From JALHQU01 sp043745295 (lineage in GTDB: Bacteria; Planctomycetota; Planctomycetia; Gemmatales; Gemmataceae), in contig JAYTTN010000714.1 in NCBI GenBank assembly GCA_043745295.1, positions 1 to 64,000 on the forward strand: a DNA stretch of 64,000 nt, in the 5' to 3' direction. Below the pieces are notes generated by a model. It did no database searches. It was given only the letters and a program-made list of their open reading frames with translations, and was not told where the DNA came from. Positions 34,001 to 42,651 of this stretch are shown here, piece by piece. The position numbers were made by a program, and so were the translations under genes. Numbering within the stretch: position 1 is the first letter of the stretch; every line of letters starts with the position of its first letter.

Positions 34001-36642
34001 CGCTGCTGGCCCACGCCGTCGGGGCCGGCAAGACGTTCACGATGGCCGCGACCGGCATGAAGATGAAGCAGGCCGGCCTAGTCCACAAGCCGATGTACGT
34101 CGTCCCCAACCACCTGCTCGAACAGTTCGCCCGCGAGTTCGTGCAACTCTACCCGAACGCCCGGCTGCTCGTCGCCGCGAAGGAAGACCTGGCCAAAGAC
34201 CGCCGCAAGGTGCTGACCGCCAAGATCGCCAGCGGCGAGTGGGACGGGATCGTCGTCACGCACTCGTCGTTCGAGCGGATCGGCATGTCGCGGGAGTATC
34301 AGGAACAGTTCCTCCGCGACCAGATCGCCGAGTACGACAAGCTGCTCGTGGAGCACGCCGGAAGCCGCGGCGGCAACCGCAACCTCATCAAAACCATTGA
34401 AAAGCAGAAGGCGGCCCGCGCCGAGCGGCTGAAAGACCTGCTCGCCGGCGACAAGAAGGACGACGGCCTGGTGTTCGACGAACTCGGGGTGGACCACGTC
34501 TTCATCGACGAGGCCCACTACTTCAAGAACCTCGAAACGCCGACCAAAATGGACCGGGTGGCCGGCATCCAGTCCGGCGGGTCCGAGCGCGCCTTCGACG
34601 TGTACATGAAGGCCCGCTACCTGGACGGGCGGCACAAGGGCCACGGCGTCACCTTCGCCACGGGCACCCCCATATCCAACACGATGATGGAGATGTACAC
34701 CATGCAGCGGTTCCTCGACCCGCACGGGCTGGCCAGCCGGGGGATCGAGCACTTCGACGCCTGGGCCGCCACCTTCGGCGAGGTCGTCGATGCGATGGAA
34801 CTCTCCCCCGACGGGGCGGGCCTGCGGCCGCGCAGCCGGTTCGCCAAATTCACCAACCTGCCGGAACTCCAGCAGATGTTCCGGGCGTTCGCCGACGTGC
34901 AGACCGCCGAGATGCTCGACCTGCCCCGGCCGAAGCTGCGGGGCGGCAAGCCCGAGGTGGTGGCCTGCCCGATGTCCGACGAGCAGCACGCCCTCCAGCA
35001 GGAGCTGGTCGCCCGCTACGAACGGCTGCGGTCCCAGAAGGTGGACCCGCGCGAGGACAACGCCCTTGCGATCACGACCGATGGCCGCAAGTTGGCGACC
35101 GACGCAAGGATGTTGTCGGCGTCGGCCCCGGACTTCCCGGAATCAAAAGTCAACCGCCTCATCGAGAATGTCGTTGCAACCTGGAAGCAGTCCGCCGCGA
35201 CGCGCGGCACGCAGATGATTTTTGCCGACATGGGCGTAAACCCGACCGCCTGGGGTTACTCGCCCTACGAGGAGATTATCAAAAAACTCATCGCTGCCGG
35301 CGTTCCGGCCGAGCAGATCGCCGCAATGGGCGATGCCGACTCCGACGCCAAAAAACAGGCCCTGTTCGAGAAGGTCCGCCAGGGTTCGGTTCGCGTCCTG
35401 CTCGGCAGCACCCAGAAAATGGGCACCGGCACCAACGTCCAGAAGCGTCTTGTCGCACTGCATCACCTCGACGCCCCCTGGAAACCAGCGGAAGTCGAGC
35501 AGCGCGACGGCCGCATTCTTCGGCAGGGCAACGAAAACGAGGAAGTGGCAATCTACCGCTACGTCACGGAAGGATCATTCGACGCCTATATGTGGCAGGC
35601 GCTGGAGACCAAGGCCCGGTTCATCGGGCAAGTCATCACCGGCGACAACGCCGCCCGCCGGGCCGAGGACATCGGCGGCCAGGAACTCTCCTACGCCGAG
35701 GTCAAGGCCATCGCGTCGGGCAACCCGGCGGTGCTCACGCTGGCCGAGGCCGACGCCGAGTTGCAGCGATTGACGCTACTGAGAAAGAACCACCTGGACG
35801 AGCAATACGTCGCCCGCCGGAGCGTCCGCGACCTGCCCGGAAAGATCGACGGGCTGAACGACCGGCTCTCGCGGCTGACCGCCGACGAGGCGACCGCCAC
35901 GGCCCGCGAAGGCGACCCCGTCACCATCGGCAAGCAGGCGTGGTCCCGCGGCGATGCGGTTGCCGTCCTGGGCAAGAGGCTCGATGCCCTGCCGCTCAGC
36001 GCCCGCGAGCCGACCCGAGTGCAACTTGGGGTCTACCGGGGACTGCGGTTCGGCCTCGTCCTGCACCCGAACTTCCCGGCCGACGTTTACCTGGAAGGGG
36101 AGACCACGCAGCGGTCGATGATGTCCCGAGACCACCAGGGGCCGCGGGCGGTCCTGAACGCGCTCTCCCGCATGGCCGACGACTACGCCTCCGACATCGT
36201 CCGCGTCCGCCGAGACCTGTCCGTCGCCGAGGGCCAATTGCGCGACTACCGGGACCGCCTGGGCAAGCCGTTCGCCCACGAGGCGTACCTGACCGCCTTG
36301 ACGAACCTGCGGGATCATTTGAAAGCAAGGCTCTCGGCGAACGGCCGGGGGCCGAACCAGGAAGAAGGGCCGAATACGGACGAATTGGCTTCGGAAATCA
36401 AGTCGCTGAAAGCGGCAAACACCGTCGAGGCCACCCCGCAGCGGGCCGGCCAGAAACATTCCACCGCCGAGGAGCCGATTACCGCCCGCATCCGCCGCCG
36501 GCAGGAAGGAACGGGCACAGCCACGCAAATGCGAACTGCGCCGGGAGGCGGGCAGGAGGAGCAGGAAGCCACGAGCTTTGCACGGCGCATTCTCCGCGAG
36601 CGAGAGCAAAATGCCGAAGGCGAGGGGCAAAGCCCGCCGTAA
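31039..36642 (+). CDS. Giant DNA methyltransferase-helicase fusion (DarB-like)
   Basis: 1867 residues if begun at the ATG at 31039 (MARKPPGRRGPSLF), but the first 140 codons overlap another well-supported gene (31148-31462), so the real start may be an ATG at 31618 (MAGGEMAKARD). The N-terminal methyltransferase has motif I VLEPGCGVGNF and motif IV GNVPF (in place of NPPF). A middle SF2 helicase has Walker A HAVGAGKTFTM (near residue 994), DEAH in VFIDEAHYF and the late motif QRDGRILRQGN. This matches large plasmid or phage 'N12-class adenine methylase/helicase' proteins such as phage P1 DarB, which protect incoming DNA from restriction. Role here: probably antirestriction on transfer; inferred. 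Confidence 0.85.
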   Translation: MARKPPGRRGPSLFSDDPDEPTGPPHESPPKTQGADHAVQDDHPGTDPAEPAAPRPAAAGARPPGDGRADGPGTQSQPPGTPPQPDRDEPTPSPDTRLFTSLRDGREGDGGAFASRFEGGRGRAPLARRGDGLPRSFAEKVTRSRQGSLFDLDPDDTPLELSTPPATPAPAGAPDLPPAEPAAGPPTTPDANRMAGGEMAKARDILAAIRTLKVVEREQRPATTQEKQTLARFSGFGPVALSVFPDPATGRFKDARWQAVGEELRSLLTEGEYASARRTTFNAFYTSFEVIDAIHAGIGRLGAPTAATVLEPGCGVGNFMGRGSPANRFIGVEMDSVSGRIARAIHPGHDIRVENFRDTTLPEGRIDAVVGNVPFADLKLDHKGQKYSLHDYFFAKSVDALKPGGVLALVTSHFTLDKQNAAAREYLAAQADFVGAIRLPSDAFKREGTAVVTDIVFLRKRPPGVAANHVDDDWRGVAPLEIDGAAVSVNRYFLNHPEMVLGTWSRKDTLYGGEGISVQSNGDLAGQLQQAVERLPRFEPTRATGLDARPVPVFVPPPAERHIAEGSFFIGDDRVIYQSEGGQGQTVVYGGTTLKAEGTMTGKRLGSLIELRDRARRVLQSQNEGWPDEHREAARRDLNRTYDRFVAAYGPVNKTTFGETEGGTTIRRMPNVVKFKEDPDAMLVMALEDYDETTNKASKAAIMRRDVVGRTPPVTSVRTAEEGLLVSLDQRGAVDLPYIAALYGKPEEQVIAELGDLIFRDPEAQTWETADVYLSGNVRHKLAASERTGGEFVRNADALRDVQPEDVLPGDIDANLGAPWIPAADIQAFAADLFKVPPASVPVAHLEKDAVWSLEPAYDAKASVAATADFGTARANGTWLFDLALNMKSPTIYDTVRSGDREERVVNPDETLAAREKQKLVKERFRAWVFAEPDRTERLVRLYNDTYNNLRPRQFDGSHLDFPGMNQALSLRPHQKDAVWRGMSSGNTLLAHAVGAGKTFTMAATGMKMKQAGLVHKPMYVVPNHLLEQFAREFVQLYPNARLLVAAKEDLAKDRRKVLTAKIASGEWDGIVVTHSSFERIGMSREYQEQFLRDQIAEYDKLLVEHAGSRGGNRNLIKTIEKQKAARAERLKDLLAGDKKDDGLVFDELGVDHVFIDEAHYFKNLETPTKMDRVAGIQSGGSERAFDVYMKARYLDGRHKGHGVTFATGTPISNTMMEMYTMQRFLDPHGLASRGIEHFDAWAATFGEVVDAMELSPDGAGLRPRSRFAKFTNLPELQQMFRAFADVQTAEMLDLPRPKLRGGKPEVVACPMSDEQHALQQELVARYERLRSQKVDPREDNALAITTDGRKLATDARMLSASAPDFPESKVNRLIENVVATWKQSAATRGTQMIFADMGVNPTAWGYSPYEEIIKKLIAAGVPAEQIAAMGDADSDAKKQALFEKVRQGSVRVLLGSTQKMGTGTNVQKRLVALHHLDAPWKPAEVEQRDGRILRQGNENEEVAIYRYVTEGSFDAYMWQALETKARFIGQVITGDNAARRAEDIGGQELSYAEVKAIASGNPAVLTLAEADAELQRLTLLRKNHLDEQYVARRSVRDLPGKIDGLNDRLSRLTADEATATAREGDPVTIGKQAWSRGDAVAVLGKRLDALPLSAREPTRVQLGVYRGLRFGLVLHPNFPADVYLEGETTQRSMMSRDHQGPRAVLNALSRMADDYASDIVRVRRDLSVAEGQLRDYRDRLGKPFAHEAYLTALTNLRDHLKARLSANGRGPNQEEGPNTDELASEIKSLKAANTVEATPQRAGQKHSTAEEPITARIRRRQEGTGTATQMRTAPGGGQEEQEATSFARRILREREQNAEGEGQSPP
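31148..31462 (+). CDS. Small conserved plasmid protein overlapping the helicase frame
   Basis: 104 residues, ATG at 31148 with an AAGGAG site at the proper distance. The sequence MQYKTIILELIRQNQPLHDRL, RRERDLLATVERMALELKAS and LSLAGAMAFLARSPKK is of a family that recurs on plasmids beside the methylase-helicase genes. It lies entirely within the possible 5' part of the giant gene but in another frame. Function unknown; helical. Family conservation makes it more credible than the overlapping 5' extension. Confidence 0.7.
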   Translation: MQYKTIILELIRQNQPLHDRLRRERDLLATVERMALELKASHLEHLRNLTATNPHRPPTHASSQAFETAVREMEERLLPGSRADGDEPLSLAGAMAFLARSPKK

Positions 36643-36979
36643 GCGCCCGTCCGGCCACCAAGCCAAAATCAAACCCCCGCTCGGAATCCTCCTCAGGCTC
36701 TAGTGAACCGCTCGAAGGCCCGCCGCCTCTGTCGCGTTCCGCCGCGGGGGTGTTCTTTGCGAACCCCCGCGACGAAACACTCCGACGGCGACGGTGAACC
36801 AGCAAGCCAGGGAGAGCCTTTTTGTTGCAACGCCGAAAAGCCCGGACCAAGAAACCGAACACTAACCCGCCTTCGATTCTGCGTTTCGTCGATCGCTTGC
36901 GGGCGTGGGACTGTCCCACTTGACCAGCCGTCCCACTTCGTGGTAGACTACCTTGGAAGATAAGCCGGAAGGAGGCTCC

Positions 36980-37258
36980 ATGCACAGCGAAACCCGCACC
37001 ACCGACGCCAAGGCGCGGCTGGTTCTGCCCAAGGCGTTCGCAAACGCCACCGTCATTATCGAGCAGTTGAGCGATAACGAGGTCCGCGTCCGCCGGGCGA
37101 AGGTCGTCGCAGAAGACGAGTTGCCATTCGCCGAAGAATCGTCGGCCCCGCTGTCCGACCGCGACCGCGACCGCTTCTTGGAACTGCTTGCCAATCCACC
37201 GGCCCCGACGCCGGCCCTCAAAAAGGCGGCCGCACGCCACAAGGCCCGTCGTGGCTGA
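36980..37258 (+). CDS. Antitoxin with AbrB-like start and TacA-like tail
   Basis: 92 residues from the ATG at 36980 (AAGGAGGCTCC). The N-terminal part TTDAKARLVLPKAFANATVI, then VRVRRAKVVAEDELPF, resembles swapped-hairpin (AbrB/SpoVT) or MazE-like DNA-binding proteins. The C-terminal part LSDRDRDRFLELLANPPAPT and LKKAAARHK matches the toxin-neutralising tail of DUF1778 (TacA) antitoxins. It overlaps the GNAT toxin start by 8 bases. It is thus a GNAT-toxin antitoxin in which the usual ribbon-helix-helix domain is replaced. Confidence 0.72.
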   Translation: MHSETRTTDAKARLVLPKAFANATVIIEQLSDNEVRVRRAKVVAEDELPFAEESSAPLSDRDRDRFLELLANPPAPTPALKKAAARHKARRG

Positions 37259-37754
37259 TTGGACGATCGAGCCGTTCGGCAAAGATCACGAGCGGTCGGG
37301 TTTCTCGTGCGGGCGAACTTCGCTCGATGATTTTATCCGCGCCCGCGTGAGCCAGTACGAGAAGCGGCGGCTCGGCAAGACGTTCGTCGCCGTCCCCCCA
37401 GGCGAGAAGCGGGTCGTCGGTTACTACACACTCGCGGCCGGTGCGGTGGCGTTTGAGCATTTGCCGGAGGATGCCTCCCGCAAGCTACCGAAACATCCTG
37501 TGCCCGTAGTGCTCTTGGCCCGGCTCGCGGTCGATCAATCGGCGCAGGGCAAGGGGTTGGGGGAGGCGTTATTGCTCGACGCGCTCCAGCGGGCGCTCGA
37601 CCTGTCCACCGGCCTCGGCGTCCATGCGGTGGAAGTAGACGCGATCGATGACGCGGCCGCCGCTTTCTACGGCAAGTACGGATTCGTGCCGCTTCTGGAC
37701 GAACCGTTGTCTCTGTATCTGCCGATTGCGACTATTGAGCGCGTGCTGGGCTAA
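37251..37754 (+). CDS. GNAT-family acetyltransferase toxin (TacT-like)
   Basis: 167 residues from a GTG at 37251 overlapping the antitoxin. WTIEPFGKDHERSGFSCGRTSLDDFI, VVGYYTLAAGAV, LARLAVDQSAQGKGLGEALL and VDAIDDAAAAFYGKYGFVPL are all characteristic of the TacT/AtaT GNAT toxins, which acetylate aminoacyl-tRNA and block translation. QGKGLG binds acetyl-CoA and Tyr in FYGKYGF is the typical catalytic residue. With its antitoxin it would stabilise the plasmid. Confidence 0.87.
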   Translation: MADWTIEPFGKDHERSGFSCGRTSLDDFIRARVSQYEKRRLGKTFVAVPPGEKRVVGYYTLAAGAVAFEHLPEDASRKLPKHPVPVVLLARLAVDQSAQGKGLGEALLLDALQRALDLSTGLGVHAVEVDAIDDAAAAFYGKYGFVPLLDEPLSLYLPIATIERVLG

Positions 37755-37924
37755 ATTCCCTATCACAGCAATGTATTATGCACAGAGGACAGCCGATTCT
37801 GCCATTGGATGCAGCGATATGGTGGCCATGTCACGCGAGTTGCAAGAGTGGTCTTGGGATGAGTGTTGCCGCTGCGAAAAGGATCGAGCCAGCAGGACAA
37901 TCGCTACGACCTGTGAGGAGTTCG

Positions 37925-38263
37925 ATGTTGGACACCGCGAATTTACCTGTCGGATCGCCTGCCGTACTGGCAGAGCGTGAGGGCCGACGGCCGGTTCCGA
38001 TCTACCAAACGCATCGATCGTTTGCAAGACACTTAAGCTCCGCATTCCGTGCGATCCTCACGGCCGCCAAAATCGAACACGACGCAGATTTCTGGGAGGG
38101 GCTTTACCGAGGAGTCGATTTCACCGGCGAGACGGTACTCGATCCTTTTGTCGGCGGCGGAACCTCAGTCGTCGAGGACGCGCGGCGCGCGCGAACGTGC
38201 GGTACATGTTCGGCTCCTCCCCGACGGATCAAGAGTGGCTTAGGCGGAAGGGTCGTCGCATGA
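37925..38263 (+). pseudogene. Truncated DNA methylase
   Basis: The first about 90 residues (YQTHRSFARHLSSAFRAIL, DFWEGLYRGVDF, TVLDPFVGGGTSVVEDARR) match the start of plasmid or phage DNA methylases up to motif I. After about 38190 the similarity stops and the frame runs on through unrelated sequence belonging to the end of the neighbouring opposite-strand methyltransferase. Motif IV and the rest are missing. An RBS (GAGGAG) precedes the ATG at 37925. This is the broken edge of an inserted or deleted segment. The stretch 37755-37924 has no firm gene. Confidence 0.65.
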
Positions 38264-38819
38264 CCATTCCCCAGTGCCAGGAGCAGCAACACAACGACTC
38301 GTCGCGGACGAACTCCAACCCAGCTTTCTCGCCCCAGCTCCGGCATTGCTCGGCGGTCGGGCGGATCGGCATCGACGGCCCGCGTGGGGTCGGGGTGTCG
38401 GTTCGCCAGTGGATGACGCCGGCCAGACCGCCGGGGGCTAACACCCGGCGGGCCTCCCGCAGCAACCCGACCGGGTCTTCGACGTGCAAAATGTTGAAGA
38501 GCATTGCGTAGCCGGCCCGTCCGCCTGGCAGCCCACACCCCTCAGCTACGAAATCCCGAACCTCGGTCGTGACGTTCGACAGCCCTTCCGCGTCCGCTTT
38601 GCGGGTCAACTCGCTGAGGACGTCCGGCTCGATGTCTAGGGCGTACACCCGCCCCTCGACGGCACGAGCGGCGGGGAGCGTGAACGTGCCGTACCCGCAA
38701 CCGAACTCGACCACGTCGCCGCACGGCCCGGAGCAGCCGAGCCGGTCGAGGATGCACGCCGGGTTGAAAAACGTCTCCCAGTAGGACTCGTCCGGCATCC
38801 CGCTCTCTCTACCTTTCAT
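38229..38819 (-). CDS. Class I SAM-dependent methyltransferase coupled to metal ATPase
   Basis: 196 residues from the ATG at 38819 (GGGAGG upstream), overlapping the end of the ATPase gene by 11 bases. SAM motif I is VVEFGCGYGTFTLPAA; LDIEPDVLSEL follows as motif II and LLREARRVLAPGGLAGVIHW as the post-motif region. Coupling to a metal pump suggests a metal- or metalloid-related job or a stress role, but the substrate is unknown. ArsM-type proteins need conserved cysteines in the N-terminal half; here the cysteines are not in that pattern, so As(III) methylation is not supported. Confidence 0.8.
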   Translation of the reverse strand: MKGRESGMPDESYWETFFNPACILDRLGCSGPCGDVVEFGCGYGTFTLPAARAVEGRVYALDIEPDVLSELTRKADAEGLSNVTTEVRDFVAEGCGLPGGRAGYAMLFNILHVEDPVGLLREARRVLAPGGLAGVIHWRTDTPTPRGPSMPIRPTAEQCRSWGEKAGLEFVRDESLCCCSWHWGMVMRRPFRLSHS

Positions 38820-40977
38820 CTGCGCCTCCCGCTACCACCTCATTTCCCCGCAACAGACGCAGCCCGTTGAAGACGACGAGCAGAGACGCCCCGGTGTCGG
38901 CGGCAATCGCGGCCCACAGGGACGAGTACCCTACGAACGTGAGGATCATGAACACTGCTTTTACGGCCAACGAGAACGCGACGTTTTGCCGGATCACCGA
39001 CAGTGTCCGACGGCTGTGACGGATCAGCCACGGCAGCTTGCCCAAGTCGTCCGACATGAGCGCCACATCCGCCGTCTCGATGGCCGCGTCCGTCCCCGCC
39101 GCCCCCATCGCCACGCCCAGGCTGGCCCGCGCCAGGGCGGGAGCGTCGTTTATCCCGTCGCCGACCATCGCCACGGAGCCGAACTCGGCGACCAGTGCCT
39201 CGACCGCCGCGACCTTCTCCTCGGGCAGCAGCCCGGCCCGCACGTCGTCTACCCCGGCGTCCTTGCCGACGGCCCGGGCCGTGGCCTCGTTGTCGCCCGT
39301 CAGCATCACGACCCGGACAACGCCGAGTTCCTTAAGTTCGCGGATCGCGTCCTTCGCCGCCGGGCGGACGGCGTCGGCCAGGGCGATCAGGCCGCAGACG
39401 TGCATCGCGTTCCCGACCACGACGACTGACCGGCCCGCTGCGGCCATCGCCGCAATCCGCCCGTGAACGTCCTGCGTCTCCTGCCCTCGCTCGGTCAGAT
39501 AGCGGGGCGACCCCACCCAGAACTCTCGCCCCCTCCACCGCCCCACGGCACCCTTGCCCGGCAAGGCCCGGAGGTCTTCGGCGGTTGTGAGGGTGATCCC
39601 CTTCGAGGTGGCGTACTCGATGACGGCTCGCGCCAGCGGGTGTTCGCTCCGGGCCTCCAACCCGACAGCCCGTTCGAGCAGTTCCGCCTCGTCGTGTCCG
39701 TTGAGCGGCACGACCTCCACTACAATGGGGCGGCCCTCTGTTAACGTCCCCGTCTTGTCCAGGGCTACGGCCTTCAGCCGAGCCGGAAGCTCGATATACA
39801 TTCCGCCTTTGACCAGCACGCCGTTGCGGGCGGCGGCGGTCAACGCGGCTACGATGCTCACCGGCGTCGAGATCACCAGGGCGCACGGGCAGGCGATGAC
39901 CAACATCACCAACGCCCGGTAGAGCCACTCCCACCACCCGCCGCCGAGCAGGGGCGGGACTACGGCCACGAACACCGCCAGGGCCATCACGGCCGGGGTG
40001 TAGAACGATGCGAACTGATCGACCCACCGCTCGGACGCCGCCCGCCGCGACTGCGACTCCCCGACCATGCGGATGATCCGGGCGAGGGTGGTGTCGTTCG
40101 CGGCCTTAGTGACCGTTACCTCCAGCACGCCCTCGCCGTTAACGGTGCCGGCGAACACGTCGTCTCCGGGCTGCTTCGGGGCCGGGACGCTCTCGCCGGT
40201 GATCGGGGCCTGGTTGACGTGACCGGCCCCCTTCTTGACCTTCCCGTCGAGGGGGATGCGTTCGCCGGGCCTCACGACGAACACCGCACCGATTGCTACG
40301 GCTTTGACCGGGATACTGCGTTCGGGGCCGCTATCAGAAATCAGCCGGGCGGTCGGCGGGACGAGGTCGAGCAATGACGCGACCGCCCGGCGGACCCGCC
40401 CGACGCTCCACGCCTCCAACTCCAGCGACAGGGCGAACAGGAACGCGACCGTCGCGGCCTCGGCCCACTCGCCGATCACGACGGCACCGGCCACGGCCGC
40501 CACCATCAAGAGGTTCATGTCCGGCCGCAGCCGCTTGAGGGCGACCCACGCCTTCGGCAGCACCAGCCACAGCCCGGCGAGGATGGCCGCACCGTAGCCG
40601 ACCTGGGCGGGGACGCCGGGCTTCTCGCCCCACCCGGCGGCGATGTGGAAGGCGACACCACCCAGAGCCGCCGAACCGCTCAAGGCGGTCAGGGTCGTTC
40701 GCCCCCATCTCGTCCAAAAGTTGCGTCCCTCTTCGGGGGCCTCATCTCCATGTCGGGACTCGGCCCGCATCCCCGTCCGGGCCACCGCTGCTATGATCCT
40801 GTCCGCAGTGACTTCTTCCAGGCCGGCGTTGACAGTCATGCGGGCGTTGATGAGATCACAGACGACGCGGTCCGCCCCTCCGACTATGGCCCCGACCTCC
40901 CGTTTCAGCGCCGCCACCTCCTCGGAGCAGTCCATACCCCGGATGGTGAATTCCTGCCTGGTTTTACTCATCTCCAT
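38809..40977 (-). CDS. Zn/Cd-type P1B heavy-metal ATPase
   Basis: 722 residues. The N-terminal HMA-like domain has GMDCSEE in place of the usual GMxCxxC, a variant seen in a subgroup of these pumps. The transmembrane CPC is in ACPCALVIS (near 362), the phosphorylation site DKTGTLTEG (near 405), the HP motif SEHPLARAV, and the hinge GDGINDAPAL (near 606). The last helices hold VKAVFMIL and ADTGASLLVV, the Lys and Asp typical of the PIB-2 Zn2+/Cd2+/Pb2+ subgroup (ZntA/CadA). It exports divalent cations from the cytoplasm. No CadC/MerR regulator is adjacent; the upstream 130 bases are AT-rich (40978-41050) and should hold the promoter. Confidence 0.92.
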   Translation of the reverse strand: MEMSKTRQEFTIRGMDCSEEVAALKREVGAIVGGADRVVCDLINARMTVNAGLEEVTADRIIAAVARTGMRAESRHGDEAPEEGRNFWTRWGRTTLTALSGSAALGGVAFHIAAGWGEKPGVPAQVGYGAAILAGLWLVLPKAWVALKRLRPDMNLLMVAAVAGAVVIGEWAEAATVAFLFALSLELEAWSVGRVRRAVASLLDLVPPTARLISDSGPERSIPVKAVAIGAVFVVRPGERIPLDGKVKKGAGHVNQAPITGESVPAPKQPGDDVFAGTVNGEGVLEVTVTKAANDTTLARIIRMVGESQSRRAASERWVDQFASFYTPAVMALAVFVAVVPPLLGGGWWEWLYRALVMLVIACPCALVISTPVSIVAALTAAARNGVLVKGGMYIELPARLKAVALDKTGTLTEGRPIVVEVVPLNGHDEAELLERAVGLEARSEHPLARAVIEYATSKGITLTTAEDLRALPGKGAVGRWRGREFWVGSPRYLTERGQETQDVHGRIAAMAAAGRSVVVVGNAMHVCGLIALADAVRPAAKDAIRELKELGVVRVVMLTGDNEATARAVGKDAGVDDVRAGLLPEEKVAAVEALVAEFGSVAMVGDGINDAPALARASLGVAMGAAGTDAAIETADVALMSDDLGKLPWLIRHSRRTLSVIRQNVAFSLAVKAVFMILTFVGYSSLWAAIAADTGASLLVVFNGLRLLRGNEVVAGGADER

Positions 40978-41150
40978 AATATACTACTCCTACATTAATT
41001 ACATATCATTACAGATAGCAAATCTGCTCAATACAATGCTTGGCAGGGAATGCACGCCTCGCGGGCACCTGTAGCTGAATCCGGCTAGCAAGTCCGTAGT
41101 TCTCTAGCGGGTTGCAGCGTGGGTATGTGTCTTCGCCGACCTCCCAAGCG

Positions 41151-41282
41151 TCATGCAGCTAGCGTCCGGGATACGTTTACCGCCGCCAGTACGACCCCGG
41201 CCGACCCGAGTGCGATCGTGACGGCCCAGGCCACGCCGCCGCCATGACGGGCTGGCACGATCGGGTTCTTCGGTACGCTCAT
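41151..41282 (-). CDS. Very small membrane protein
   Basis: 43 residues: MSVPKNPIVPARHGGGVAWA followed by one hydrophobic segment (VTIALGSAGVVLAAVNV). GAGG lies near the start. It sits 73 bases after the exchanger gene, on the same strand, and may be its small companion. It is short, so the call is tentative. Confidence 0.35.
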   Translation of the reverse strand: MSVPKNPIVPARHGGGVAWAVTIALGSAGVVLAAVNVSRTLAA

Positions 41283-41355
41283 GCCGCCTCGGGCGGCGGG
41301 CCACCGAATTTCCCGGGTCACCCCCGGCGGCCGGCTGATGCCGAGGTTCCCGCCT

Positions 41356-42651
41356 CTACTCGACCATCCCCTCATCGCCGCGGGGCCCCTGGTCTGCCGG
41401 GGCCGGCCGGTTGAACAACCCGACTAGCGCAAAGTCCCACGCGCGGCGGCCGGTCCACAGAAGCGTCATGGCCGCTAGGACGAGGTAGACCCACGCCGCC
41501 TCGGTCAGCACCCGGACCGACCGGGCCTCGTCGGCCCGCAGCGCGAAGCTGACGGCCAACTGGCCGGCGAATAGGGAGAACAGGGCCACGGCACCGGCCG
41601 GCCCAAGACGTCGGCGCATGAGGACGGCGACGGCGAACGCAGACTGGGCCGCTGTCAGGAAGAACTCCTCCCGTTGGCGCTCGTCCAGAGGCAGGGCGGC
41701 CGGGTGACCCGCCGCCACCGAGTAGACGATCGGCAGCATGCCCACGAGGAGCGTCCACTGGTTGATCTTGTCGCTCGCCAGAACCCCCAGCCCGTTAGCC
41801 GGCCGGCCCCTCAAACAGTACAGGATTGCTACGACTACCGCTGGTGCCTCGCTGGCCAGCGGGGCCAACCACTGGATGAGCAGAAACTCGTCGATGCCCC
41901 ACTCCCGGCCGACCCCGACTAGCGACTCGGCGAACGGCTCGGCGGCGGCCAGAATGACGGCGGCCGCGAACGTGATGAGTCCGGCGATCATTACGTACTG
42001 CCGGCCACGCGGCAGGCGGCCGATCGCCGCCGCCGGCCCGACAACTTCTTCCTCCACCGCCTCCGAGGTCCCGCTGACCCGCCACAGGTAGGCCGCGAAT
42101 ATGCCCAGCAATACGAGCGCGTCAAACAGGGTGATTCGCCCCTTCAGGACGATTACGAACGAGTACAAGGTGGCCACGCCCAGGAACGCTACCTCGGCGG
42201 AGTTCTCCCACCGCAACGTGACGGCCCGCCGCCCCGTGCGGACCCAGCCGAGCAGGGCGACCAACGGCCAGGCCAGACCGATTAACAGGCGGTTGGCTCC
42301 GGTCATGTTGGCGGCCGCGTACTGGACGTATTTCGAGCCCGGGTTCAGACCGGCCTGGTACGTGTAGTAAACGTCCACCGCATACTCAGGCAACACCGTC
42401 ACCAGGGCGAGCAGGGCGAGGGTCAGCCCAGGGGAGATGTGGGCCTCGGCGGCCTCGGCCGCCCAGGAAAGCAGGAACCCGGCCCCGAGCACCCCGAGGC
42501 CGAACAGCAGAGCCGCAGCCGGCGGCGGGAGCCCGGCCCCGGTCAGTCGCAGTGCGAGCGCTGGGAGCGTGGCCAACACCGCCAAGCCGTAGGGAACAGC
42601 CATCAGGCCTAGGGTGCCGACCGGAAGCCGGTCTCGGGGGATGTGGGGCAT
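41356..42651 (-). CDS. Sodium/calcium exchanger-like (CaCA) membrane protein
   Basis: 431 residues from the ATG at 42651 (GAGGAA upstream). About ten transmembrane helices. The two alpha-repeat signatures are LLALVTVLPEYAVDVYYTY in the first half and LIQWLAPLASEAPAVVVAILYCL in the second; the acidic residues in PEY and SEAP are where CaCA exchangers bind the cation. Small hydrophilic loops lie between. The family exchanges Ca2+ for Na+ or H+; substrate here is unknown, and the context of metal efflux genes allows another divalent ion. It is 344 bases after the TolC gene. Confidence 0.83.
   Translation of the reverse strand: MPHIPRDRLPVGTLGLMAVPYGLAVLATLPALALRLTGAGLPPPAAALLFGLGVLGAGFLLSWAAEAAEAHISPGLTLALLALVTVLPEYAVDVYYTYQAGLNPGSKYVQYAAANMTGANRLLIGLAWPLVALLGWVRTGRRAVTLRWENSAEVAFLGVATLYSFVIVLKGRITLFDALVLLGIFAAYLWRVSGTSEAVEEEVVGPAAAIGRLPRGRQYVMIAGLITFAAAVILAAAEPFAESLVGVGREWGIDEFLLIQWLAPLASEAPAVVVAILYCLRGRPANGLGVLASDKINQWTLLVGMLPIVYSVAAGHPAALPLDERQREEFFLTAAQSAFAVAVLMRRRLGPAGAVALFSLFAGQLAVSFALRADEARSVRVLTEAAWVYLVLAAMTLLWTGRRAWDFALVGLFNRPAPADQGPRGDEGMVE

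Noticed and set aside
38229..38819. ArsM arsenite methyltransferase
   Set aside because: The conserved As(III)-binding cysteines are not present in the expected positions; only a generic SAM methyltransferase is supported.
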